Below, piece by piece: positions 25,153 to 33,011 of a DNA stretch of 64,000 bases. Position 1 is the first letter of the stretch, and every line of letters starts with the position of its first letter. This DNA comes from CALLCD01 sp039196965. GTDB taxonomy: Bacteria > Pseudomonadota > Alphaproteobacteria > Caulobacterales > Hyphomonadaceae. Position numbers and translations under genes: made by a program. Under the pieces are notes generated by a model. It was given only the letters and a program-made list of their open reading frames with translations. It was not told the DNA's origin and ran no database searches. The stretch covers positions 1-64,000 of the forward strand of contig JBCCUK010000018.1 in the NCBI GenBank assembly GCA_039196965.1, written 5' to 3'.

Positions 25153-27507
25153 ATGCCGGTTGAAGACTGTGGCCAATCAGTTCACGCTCAGTTTTGTCTG
25201 CCAATCAACCGAATCATACACGCCATGTTTCTCTCTCCAACTCTAGACGATCTTGCCTCAGGCCAAGCGCTTGAAATCATCAAGAGCGCCCAATCGGCAG
25301 GACAAATCTCTGCAATCTCGGCTCTGGATCAATTGACACCTTTAAGCCTATCTCGGCCTGCCAAAGTGAATTCGGGCACAATCGCGGCGCTGGCACGAAA
25401 CTCAGCCGAGCGCTACCTGGAAACGGCTGGTCAGCTTGCGCTGGCCGAGATGCTCGAGCGTCTGGGTGATGCGCCTATCAATCAGGATTTGGCAGACGCA
25501 ATGAGTCGCGGACTGCCGGAGGAAATAGCAGAAGAAACGCTTCGCCATAGCGGCGGGCCAATGAAAGCGGCGACGCTACTACGTGAGAAGGCATCCACCC
25601 CGGGCCCAGAGCAGATACCGACGCTGAGCACTAACCAGTTGCGCGGTGCACTTCAAGACTGCCAACCAGCCTTTGATGAGGGTGCGACGCTCGCCTTTGG
25701 CAACGCTTCCGCTGTCAAAGGAAATGGGCTCGCTTGCGCACTCAATATGGGCTCTTTCATTGGCGATTCCGGGCTTCTCGCTGATGATTTAGCGGCGTTG
25801 CTGCTTGCGCTTAGAGGTGTGCTGGCCGATGGCACCATACTTGTGACGGGCCTTGGTGCCGCGATTTTCGCCCTTGGGAACAATTACGACGACAAGGATA
25901 CGCCTGAGGTTGCAGCGTCACTCATCGCTTTTGTGAAGGCTCATCTCACTGGCTCTGCTTTGACTGCCAAACATGCAAAGTGCCTGGGCATTGATGTCGT
26001 TAAAGCTGGCGAGAAAGAGGATGTCGCAATTGCAATACTCCCGCTGACCTCCAAGGCCATTGATGAGATTGGTCCGGAGAGTCAGGGGATCGCCCCGCTT
26101 ACGGAAGTATTTGGTGAAAACAGCAGTATTCTCACATCTGTTCAGCTTGGACTGGCGAAACGAAATCCTGACGCTCTGACAGATCTGAAAAGAGACGAAC
26201 GGAAAGAACAGGCAGAGGCGGTTATTCCTGGCATTGCCCCGGATCGACTGAAGGATCGAGGGTTTACATCGGAAGCGCTCGCGAAGGCTGAATCTGCAAT
26301 AGCGGACGGCTTATCCTTGAGTGGGGCGTTTTCGCGTTGGGTCCTCGGAGACGTTTTCATCCGCGAACAGCTCAGTTTATCGCCGGAGAACTATGATACG
26401 GATGGCCTCGCCCTACTCTCAGCTATTGGGCTATCAAAGAAGGAGATCTCGGCTGCCGAGGACGCGCTTGCAGCAAGCACTCAAATTGAATCAGTCGATT
26501 TGCTTGGCGTAACGGGAATTGGCGCTCAGCGGAACTTCCGTTCTGAGGGGGACATCGCAAAAGCGATTGCGCCTCTCCTAACAGTGCCGCCTGTCATTGA
26601 GATCAATGCCTCACAAGCTGATGAGTCTCTCAATGGTATTGGCGACGGGACGCCCTTTCTTCTCCTGGTCAAAGGCGAGCGGAAACCGCTTGATAGCGCG
26701 CTTAGAGATCGTCTGCGCCACGCCATCGACCTAACCTACGAACTGACCAACACCTCCGATACGCCGCCGCCTCCATTCAATAAGGTGGTGCCCGAGATAG
26801 ACGCCGCCCAACCTACCGCACGAACCAGACTACCTGATCGACGCAAAGGTTATATCCAGAAAGCCACCGTTGGCGGACACAAGGTCTATCTCCACACCGG
26901 GGAGTTTGATGACGGCGCGCTGGGAGAGATCTTCATCGATATGCACAAGGAAGGTGCTGCCTTCCGCTCTCTTATGAACAATTTCGCCATATCCGTCTCA
27001 CTTGGGCTCCAATATGGTGTCCCGCTGGATGAATATGTGGACGCGTTCGTTTTCACACGGTTCGAGCCAGCTGGCGATGTCACGGGAAATGACCGCATTA
27101 CGAAGGCGACATCGATACTGGACTATATCTTCCGCGAGCTCGCCGTCTCTTATCTCAACAGAGAAGATCTGGCGGAAATAGACGATACCGTGAGCCATGA
27201 CGGGCTTGGCCGGGGCGTTGCCGATGGCACGAGATCGTCAGCGGCAGAGCTTACGGGAGAAGCTGCAAGGGTCATCTCACGCGGCTTCTCTCGCGGCCAA
27301 CTGCCGGACAATATCGTTGTTCTTGATCGTCGCCGTGATGGCATTGAAAGCGCCGAAGACGAGCCCACCGAATCCGCCATGTCAACGCCATCCTATCTCG
27401 GTGAGCCATGCCCCAGTTGCGGAAGTTTTACGCTCTACCACTCTGAAGAGGATCAGGGCGAGACGCGCTGCGACGCCTGCGGACAAGCCGTAAGTCTGCA
27501 ATCTTGA
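25153..27507 (+). CDS. degenerate class II ribonucleotide reductase (NrdJ) paralogue with TSCPD domain and Zn ribbon
   Basis: Residues about 559-672 are a well-kept copy of the NrdJ C-terminal TSCPD domain (LPDRRKGYIQKATVGGHKVY, GEIFIDMHKEGAAFRSLMNN, ILDYIFRELAVSYL), followed by a Zn-ribbon pair CPSC...CDAC at 753-776. Upstream, residues 358-445 (IPGIAPDRLKDRGF, SRWVLGDVFIREQL, LSAIGLSKKEI) align by memory with the NrdJ barrel, but weaker. The protein has only 784 codons against roughly 1,200 for alphaproteobacterial NrdJ, and has no cysteine between 277 and 753. The NPCSEY and APTGTI catalytic motifs are not recognisable (FGNASAVKGNGLAC and ILPLTSKAI are in their places). It is therefore probably not an active reductase. 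An ATG at 25225 (MFLSPTLDDL) is the likelier start; neither start has a clear Shine-Dalgarno. Confidence 0.8.
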   Translation: MPVEDCGQSVHAQFCLPINRIIHAMFLSPTLDDLASGQALEIIKSAQSAGQISAISALDQLTPLSLSRPAKVNSGTIAALARNSAERYLETAGQLALAEMLERLGDAPINQDLADAMSRGLPEEIAEETLRHSGGPMKAATLLREKASTPGPEQIPTLSTNQLRGALQDCQPAFDEGATLAFGNASAVKGNGLACALNMGSFIGDSGLLADDLAALLLALRGVLADGTILVTGLGAAIFALGNNYDDKDTPEVAASLIAFVKAHLTGSALTAKHAKCLGIDVVKAGEKEDVAIAILPLTSKAIDEIGPESQGIAPLTEVFGENSSILTSVQLGLAKRNPDALTDLKRDERKEQAEAVIPGIAPDRLKDRGFTSEALAKAESAIADGLSLSGAFSRWVLGDVFIREQLSLSPENYDTDGLALLSAIGLSKKEISAAEDALAASTQIESVDLLGVTGIGAQRNFRSEGDIAKAIAPLLTVPPVIEINASQADESLNGIGDGTPFLLLVKGERKPLDSALRDRLRHAIDLTYELTNTSDTPPPPFNKVVPEIDAAQPTARTRLPDRRKGYIQKATVGGHKVYLHTGEFDDGALGEIFIDMHKEGAAFRSLMNNFAISVSLGLQYGVPLDEYVDAFVFTRFEPAGDVTGNDRITKATSILDYIFRELAVSYLNREDLAEIDDTVSHDGLGRGVADGTRSSAAELTGEAARVISRGFSRGQLPDNIVVLDRRRDGIESAEDEPTESAMSTPSYLGEPCPSCGSFTLYHSEEDQGETRCDACGQAVSLQS

Positions 27508-27636
27508 CCCGTAATCTCCTAATTTTAGGGGGGTCTATCGTAAATTGTGGTGAGATTTTGCAACACTTGGCAATCGATGATCGTCATTACAGGAACTTCA
27601 GTTTGTGACACTTGCGATGCCAGCTAATGGAACCCC

Positions 27637-28386
27637 ATGATGTTTCGCCTGGCCATAATAATTGCAGCGATTACAGTGCTATCGTCATTGGCCTTCGCAC
27701 AGCGCGGGGTAAGTGAGAGCCGCGTGACATGGCAGCCCTCCTATTCCGGCGCTTGCAAAAACTGCAATCTGGTGGGCCAGCAAATGCCGTCCTGGAACCT
27801 CACAGGGGCCCAATATGATGGCTCTGATCTGTCCTACGCATCTTTGCACGGTGTAACAGCCGATGGTGCATTTTTCCGCGGCATTACCGCCTACAAGACG
27901 CAGTTCAACCGGGCGAAGCTGCGCAATGCGCAATTCTCAGGCGCAAACCTGGATGCGGCCCAGCTGATCGGTGTCGATGCCAATGGAGCTGACTTTTCAG
28001 ATGCTACGCTCGATCGCGCGGACTTGAGAGAAACCAAAATGATCGGAGCCAGTCTGGCAGGTGCATCAGTCATCCACTCGCTATGTCCGGGAACGGATTT
28101 CTCAGCTGTAAACGGGACAGGCGCTATATTCGATTCTGCCACACTCAGAGGTGCTATATTTGATGGCTCTGTCCTGCGCGGTGCCAGCTTCGTTGAGGCA
28201 GACATCGCAGGTGCAAGCTTCCGCGGTGCGCGGCTGCCTGGAAGCAATCTTGCTCGGGTTATCAACTTCTCGCTTGCAGACTTTTCCGGTGCGTGCCGAT
28301 CGGAAACAACGCAAATGCCCCCCGGGCTTGTTCTGCCGCTGTGTGAAGACATCGGCGCAGAGCCAAGGCTTATTGAGGCCCCCTGA
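27637..28386 (+). CDS. secreted pentapeptide-repeat protein
   Basis: The 249-residue protein has a signal peptide ending LAFAQ (about residue 21) and then some 20 consecutive A(D/N/S/T)(L/F)xx-type pentapeptides such as ANLDA, ADFSD, ADLRE and ASFRG between residues 60 and 225. This repeat forms a four-sided right-handed beta-helix. Two cysteine pairs (CKNC and later single cysteines) may form disulfides. Unlike the DNA-gyrase-protecting pentapeptide proteins, this one is exported, so its target is probably in the envelope. It lies 129 bp after the RNR-like gene. Confidence 0.85.
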   Translation: MMFRLAIIIAAITVLSSLAFAQRGVSESRVTWQPSYSGACKNCNLVGQQMPSWNLTGAQYDGSDLSYASLHGVTADGAFFRGITAYKTQFNRAKLRNAQFSGANLDAAQLIGVDANGADFSDATLDRADLRETKMIGASLAGASVIHSLCPGTDFSAVNGTGAIFDSATLRGAIFDGSVLRGASFVEADIAGASFRGARLPGSNLARVINFSLADFSGACRSETTQMPPGLVLPLCEDIGAEPRLIEAP

Positions 28387-28429
28387 TCCTGTCTTTTTGA
28401 TGCTCAGCTGGCTCGGTCGTCACAGCCAA

Positions 28430-30262
28430 CTAGGACTTTATCTGGGGCGCAATCCGGATGTTGAGCTCTTTTAGCTGTTCCTCCCGGACAGGGCTTGGAG
28501 CAGCCATCATCAGATCCCTCGCCTGCTGGTTCATTGGGAACATCGTCACGTCACGGATATTATCTGTACCAGCAATTAGCATCACGATCCGATCCACACC
28601 CGGCGCAATGCCGCCATGGGGTGGCGCGCCATACTGGAATGCGTTCAGCATGCCGCCAAACTCAGCCTCAACGACATCGGGTCCATAGCCTGCGATCTCG
28701 AACGCCTTCAGCATGATATCCGGCCGGTGGTTCCGAATCGCACCGGACGACAGCTCCACGCCGTTACATACGATGTCGTACTGGTAGGCTTTGAGATCGA
28801 GGATCTCTTCATTGGAAGACGCACCTTCAAGCGCGTCTAAGCCGCCTTGCGGCATGGAGAACGGATTGTGGGAGAAGTCGATCCGCTTATTGTCCTCGTC
28901 CCATTCATACATGGGAAAATCGACAATCCAGCAAAAACGGAAGACATCCTTTTCAACAAGGTCGAGGTCGTCGCCGACTTTCAGGCGCGCAGCACCGGCG
29001 AGCTTGTAGGCATCTGCCGCCTTGCCCGCAGAAAAGAAGATCCCGTCCCCGCTTCCCAGACCGACATGGTCCAGAAATGCTGCAAGATGCTCGGCATCGA
29101 AATTCTTCAGAACAGGGTCCTGACTGTCGACACCGCCGCCTTCCGCGTCCTTCAGGCGCGCATATCCAAGCCCCGGGGCCTGCATCTCCTTTTTCGCCCA
29201 GCTGTCGAGATCGTCAAAGAATTTCCGAGACTTCTCAGCGGCAGATTTTGGTGCCGGAATCGCTATGACTTTTCCGCCACCCTTGATGATCTTTGCAAAG
29301 ATCGAAAAGCCGGTTTTGGAATCGTCTTTGAAGAAGTCTGTTACATCGACCAATTCGATTGGAATACGGAGGTCGGGCTTGTCCGATCCATACTTCGCCA
29401 TCGCCTCGGCAAAGGGAATCCGGGGGAAAGGCCCCTCAGGCACCGTTCTTTTCTTGTCATCCCAGTCAATGAAGTCCTCGAAGACGCCTCGCATAACCGG
29501 CTCGATGGCCTGGAAAACGTCTTCCTGGGTGACGAAGCTCATTTCAACATCGAGTTGGTAGAATTCGCCGGGTGAGCGGTCAGCCCTTGCATCTTCGTCG
29601 CGGAAACATGGCGCGATCTGGAAATAGCGGTCAAACCCCGACACCATAATCAGCTGTTTGAATTGCTGTGGTGCCTGGGGCAGCGCGTAGAATTCACCAT
29701 GGTGTAGCCGGGAGGGAACCAGAAAGTCCCGAGCGCCTTCAGGGCTCGATGCTGTCAGGATCGGCGTTTGATACTCTCTGAAGCCCTGCTCGACCATGCG
29801 GCTTCGGATCGATGCGATCACCTCGGACCGAAGAATAATGTTCTTGTGCAGAGTCTCGCGGCGAAGGTCGAGATAGCGGTGCGTCAGGCGAATATCTTCC
29901 GGATAGTCCGGCTCACCGAATACGGGGAGCGGCAGCTCTGACGCTTCAGACTGGATAGACGCTTCCTTTACGCGCACTTCGATCTCGCCTGTCGCGAGGT
30001 TCTCATTCACCAGCTCGGGATCACGAGAGATGACCTCACCTTCAATTGTGATAACGCTCTCTGCGCGCAAACGTTCAACGACTGCAAACGCCGGAAAATC
30101 AGGATCGAAAACGCACTGTGTGAGCCCGTAATGATCCCGCAGATCAATAAACATCACCCCGCCATGGTCGCGGCGGCGATGCAGCCAGCCAGACAATTTC
30201 ACGGATTGGCCAACATCGGCCTTGCGGAGGGCTCCGCAGGTATGGGTTCTGTATGCGTGCAT
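28430..30262 (-). CDS. aspS: aspartyl-tRNA synthetase
   Basis: AspRS charges tRNA-Asp (and tRNA-Asn in bacteria lacking AsnRS). The 610-residue protein begins MHAYRTHTCGALRKADVG; an in-frame GTG nine codons upstream has no Shine-Dalgarno. The N-terminal OB-fold (LSGWLHRRRDHGG, FIDLRDHYG), motif 2 (FRDEDARADRSPGEFYQLD), the bacterial GAD insertion and motif 3 (PPHGGIAPGVDRIVML) are all seen. It is divergent from rnd across a short gap with two hairpins. Confidence 0.97.
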   Translation of the reverse strand: MHAYRTHTCGALRKADVGQSVKLSGWLHRRRDHGGVMFIDLRDHYGLTQCVFDPDFPAFAVVERLRAESVITIEGEVISRDPELVNENLATGEIEVRVKEASIQSEASELPLPVFGEPDYPEDIRLTHRYLDLRRETLHKNIILRSEVIASIRSRMVEQGFREYQTPILTASSPEGARDFLVPSRLHHGEFYALPQAPQQFKQLIMVSGFDRYFQIAPCFRDEDARADRSPGEFYQLDVEMSFVTQEDVFQAIEPVMRGVFEDFIDWDDKKRTVPEGPFPRIPFAEAMAKYGSDKPDLRIPIELVDVTDFFKDDSKTGFSIFAKIIKGGGKVIAIPAPKSAAEKSRKFFDDLDSWAKKEMQAPGLGYARLKDAEGGGVDSQDPVLKNFDAEHLAAFLDHVGLGSGDGIFFSAGKAADAYKLAGAARLKVGDDLDLVEKDVFRFCWIVDFPMYEWDEDNKRIDFSHNPFSMPQGGLDALEGASSNEEILDLKAYQYDIVCNGVELSSGAIRNHRPDIMLKAFEIAGYGPDVVEAEFGGMLNAFQYGAPPHGGIAPGVDRIVMLIAGTDNIRDVTMFPMNQQARDLMMAAPSPVREEQLKELNIRIAPQIKS

Positions 30263-30300
30263 GGGATAATCCGGTCCTTTTCTCGGCACTGCAATTCGTG

Positions 30301-30340
30301 GCGCGCAAACGCGCAGCGCTTCTAGCCTTTGTCAAGGCTA
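30301..30340. promoter_or_regulatory. two hairpins between aspS and rnd
   Basis: GCGCG-CAAA-CGCGC at 30301-30314 and TAGCCTT-TGTC-AAGGCTA at 30323-30340 are perfect stems of 5 and 7 bp. The second ends 18 nt before the rnd ATG and could fold in the leader of either divergent transcript. Neither is followed by a T run. Confidence 0.4.
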
Positions 30341-30358
30341 TCGGCTACCCGTCAGCGA

Positions 30359-31534
30359 ATGTCGGATACAGTTTTAACCCCGATCACCGATCAGGATGAG
30401 CTTGAAGCGTTCTGCGATGCGCTTTCGGAGCACGATTTTATCTGTGTTGATACGGAATTCCACCGGGAAACGACGTATTGGCCGCAGCTCTGCCTGATAC
30501 AGGCCTCGGCACCCGGTGTAGAGGGGCTGATAGATCCGCTCTATGATAATCTCGATATTGGCCCATTCCTGCAGCTTATCTCTGAAGAATCACGTGTGAA
30601 AGTGTTCCATGCGGCGCGGCAGGATCTGGAAATCTTCAATCGGCTGATTGGCTATCCGCCGGGCCCGATCTTCGATACGCAGATTGCCGCCATGGCTCTA
30701 GGGCTCGGCGATTCGATTTCTTACGACAATCTTATCCAGCGCATGCTCCGCGTCTCGATAGACAAATCAAGCCAGTTTACGGACTGGATGCGCCGTCCTC
30801 TAAGCCCGAAGCAGCTGAACTATGCCATGGGCGATGTCACCCATCTCAGAGACGCATATGTGAAGATGCGCGTTCAGTTGGAAGGGCTGGGCCGGCTACA
30901 TTGGGTCATTGAGGAAATGGCCGTACTAGAAGATGCGGAGCTGTACGACACATCTCCGGAAAACGCTTGGCAGCGCCTGAAAATCCGCAAACCCAAGAAG
31001 GAGTATACCGCCCTGCTGGCTGCCGTTGCCGGTTGGCGGGAGGCCCGGGCACAGGAGCTGGATCGGCCACGGCGGCGGATACTCAAGGATGATGCAATCT
31101 ATGAAATTGCCGAGCAGAAGCCTCGCTCCGCAGACGCCTTTGACAGATTACGATCGGTGCCCAAGGGCTTTGCCAATTCGCGCCATGCAGAGGGATTGCT
31201 GGTTACCATCCAGGAAGCGATAGACGATCCTGAAACGCATGCGCCGGAGCTTCCAAAGCGGAAGCAGAATGCGCAAATTCCGGCCGGCGCACCGGAAATG
31301 CTGAAAGTCCTGTTGAAACATGTAAGCGATGAAGCTCAGGTGGTTCCTCGCCTCATCGCGAATGCAGCGGATATCGAACGCATTGCCCGGGGCGACAACG
31401 AGAATATTGCGGCGTTCAAAGGCTGGCGAGAAGACGTCTTCGGACAGCGCGCACGGGACTTGTTATCAGGAAAACTGGCGCTCTCATTCGAAGATGGCCA
31501 AATTCGCCTTTTTGAAACTAGCTCCAATCGGTAA
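30359..31534 (+). CDS. rnd: ribonuclease D
   Basis: RNase D is a 3'-5' exoribonuclease that trims tRNA precursors and other RNAs. The 391-residue protein has the DEDDy exonuclease residues: FICVDTEF, HAARQDLEIF and NYAMGDVTHL (Tyr-x3-Asp). HRDC-type helical domains follow, about 210-290 and 300-385. I start at MSDTVL rather than the TTG ten codons upstream, which lies inside a hairpin. Its last 17 bp overlap the 3' end of ppx on the opposite strand. Confidence 0.95.
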   Translation: MSDTVLTPITDQDELEAFCDALSEHDFICVDTEFHRETTYWPQLCLIQASAPGVEGLIDPLYDNLDIGPFLQLISEESRVKVFHAARQDLEIFNRLIGYPPGPIFDTQIAAMALGLGDSISYDNLIQRMLRVSIDKSSQFTDWMRRPLSPKQLNYAMGDVTHLRDAYVKMRVQLEGLGRLHWVIEEMAVLEDAELYDTSPENAWQRLKIRKPKKEYTALLAAVAGWREARAQELDRPRRRILKDDAIYEIAEQKPRSADAFDRLRSVPKGFANSRHAEGLLVTIQEAIDDPETHAPELPKRKQNAQIPAGAPEMLKVLLKHVSDEAQVVPRLIANAADIERIARGDNENIAAFKGWREDVFGQRARDLLSGKLALSFEDGQIRLFETSSNR

Positions 31535-33011
31535 TATGGGATTTCAGATCGAACAGGTCGGCGGCATTACCAAGCCGGCGCTCAACATCGCTCGATAGCA
31601 TATCTGCGTTTTGGGTATGCACCCTTAATACAAGCGCGCCTTGGGAAATCTCGAGCTTCGACGTCTTCAGCACATCGGCCGACCGCCCCGAATAGACTGC
31701 GCCCAGGCGCATAACTGCGCCAACTTGCCGGGCCAGTTTAACATATTGTTTGTCCAGCAACTCAGTCAGCGCCGACCGTGGCTCAAAGTTTCGGGCGTAA
31801 CGAGTGCCCGTCGCTAGAGCAACAAACGCGCGTTCCAAATGATCGATGTTGGCATAAGGCCCGCGCAGAGCATGGTCATACGCCATGTCAGCTCGGTGAT
31901 CGGGATGAAAACGGGCACCTGTATCGGCAAACATACACGCTGCCGCGAGGATCCGCGTTTCTATCAAACGCTCACCAAAAAGATCTTCCGGCGGGCGAAT
32001 AACCGGTAGCATCCAATGGAACAGTTCATTGGCAAAGCGCTGCTGACTGTCATTAAGATCGAGATAGAGGCATATCGAATCGAGCAGGGCGTCACGGCCA
32101 TTAGTGATGTGTTCAAGCGCGTCGAAAACAACGCCCTCCCTCAGACCGTGGGACGACACGACAACTTCTTCAAATCCACCGATGTGAAAGGTCTCAGACA
32201 GAATAATCCCGGCATATGGCAAAACGTCGAGACGCTTCTGGCTAGCCTTTGCCATGCGCTGTCTGATGACCGGATCATCCGACTGGGTTGCCTCGTGAAT
32301 AAGTGAGATCGCACTTGCATTCATTCGGTAGGCGTGGAGCTGCTGCAAGGGGTACTTCGTCAGTCCCATATGTAGCTTCGCAAGGGCACGCCAGGCACCG
32401 CCGACGATATAGAGCTTCCGTCCTTGCTCGGACAGCAAACTCGATTTCTCAAGCTTCCGACGAACGCGCTTACGAAGCTCTGTACTACCCTCTCCTGCAC
32501 GCAACATAGCGAGCGGTCCAAGAAGGTGTGATTCCGCCGATGCCACCTGTCCGTTTTCGATTGTCGCGAATTCCAGACTGGAGCCGCCCAAATCACCAAC
32601 GATTCCGGCAGCCTCGTGTAGGCCTTCGGCGACCCCTTTCGCAGATAGAAGAGCTTCATCGCTACCCGTAAGAACTTCGATCGGATGGCTAAGTGCAGCA
32701 ATTGCATCGGCGAGGAATTCCGGCCCGTCCTCTGCTGTACGAACAGCGGCGGTTGCCACCGCCTTCACCTGCTCGACAGAGAGCCCCTGCAAGATCGCGC
32801 TGAAGCGCCTTAAGACCCTCAACGCATTCTCTTTGCCGGTTACGGAAAGGCGTTTTGTCTCGGCGACTCCCAAGCCGAGGCCCGCCATGACGCGCTCATT
32901 ATAATGCGGGAGGAACGCACGGCCCGACACATTGTAGATTACCATGCGCACCGAGTTTGACCCGATATCGACGACAGCAATCTGAGTCTTGGAGAGATGG
33001 AGCGGTTTCAC
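31518..33011 (-). CDS. ppx: exopolyphosphatase (Ppx/GppA family)
   Basis: Ppx/GppA enzymes release phosphate from polyphosphate or from pppGpp. The 497-residue protein has VVDIGSNSVRMVIYN as phosphate-binding motif 1, VGDLGGSSLEFA as motif 3, and the C-terminal HD-like domain typical of longer Ppx proteins. It starts with GTG, shared with the ppk stop (GTGA), so ppk and ppx are coupled. The pairing opposes synthesis and breakdown of polyphosphate in one operon. Confidence 0.94.
   Translation of the reverse strand: MKPLHLSKTQIAVVDIGSNSVRMVIYNVSGRAFLPHYNERVMAGLGLGVAETKRLSVTGKENALRVLRRFSAILQGLSVEQVKAVATAAVRTAEDGPEFLADAIAALSHPIEVLTGSDEALLSAKGVAEGLHEAAGIVGDLGGSSLEFATIENGQVASAESHLLGPLAMLRAGEGSTELRKRVRRKLEKSSLLSEQGRKLYIVGGAWRALAKLHMGLTKYPLQQLHAYRMNASAISLIHEATQSDDPVIRQRMAKASQKRLDVLPYAGIILSETFHIGGFEEVVVSSHGLREGVVFDALEHITNGRDALLDSICLYLDLNDSQQRFANELFHWMLPVIRPPEDLFGERLIETRILAAACMFADTGARFHPDHRADMAYDHALRGPYANIDHLERAFVALATGTRYARNFEPRSALTELLDKQYVKLARQVGAVMRLGAVYSGRSADVLKTSKLEISQGALVLRVHTQNADMLSSDVERRLGNAADLFDLKSHITDWS

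Noticed and set aside
27891..28352. Minus-strand frame of 153 codons opposite the pentapeptide gene
   Set aside because: It mirrors the pentapeptide periodicity in an antisense reading; a shadow of a repeat gene.
28847..29575. Open frame of 242 codons on the plus strand opposite aspS
   Set aside because: Wholly antisense to aspS, no motif or start signal.
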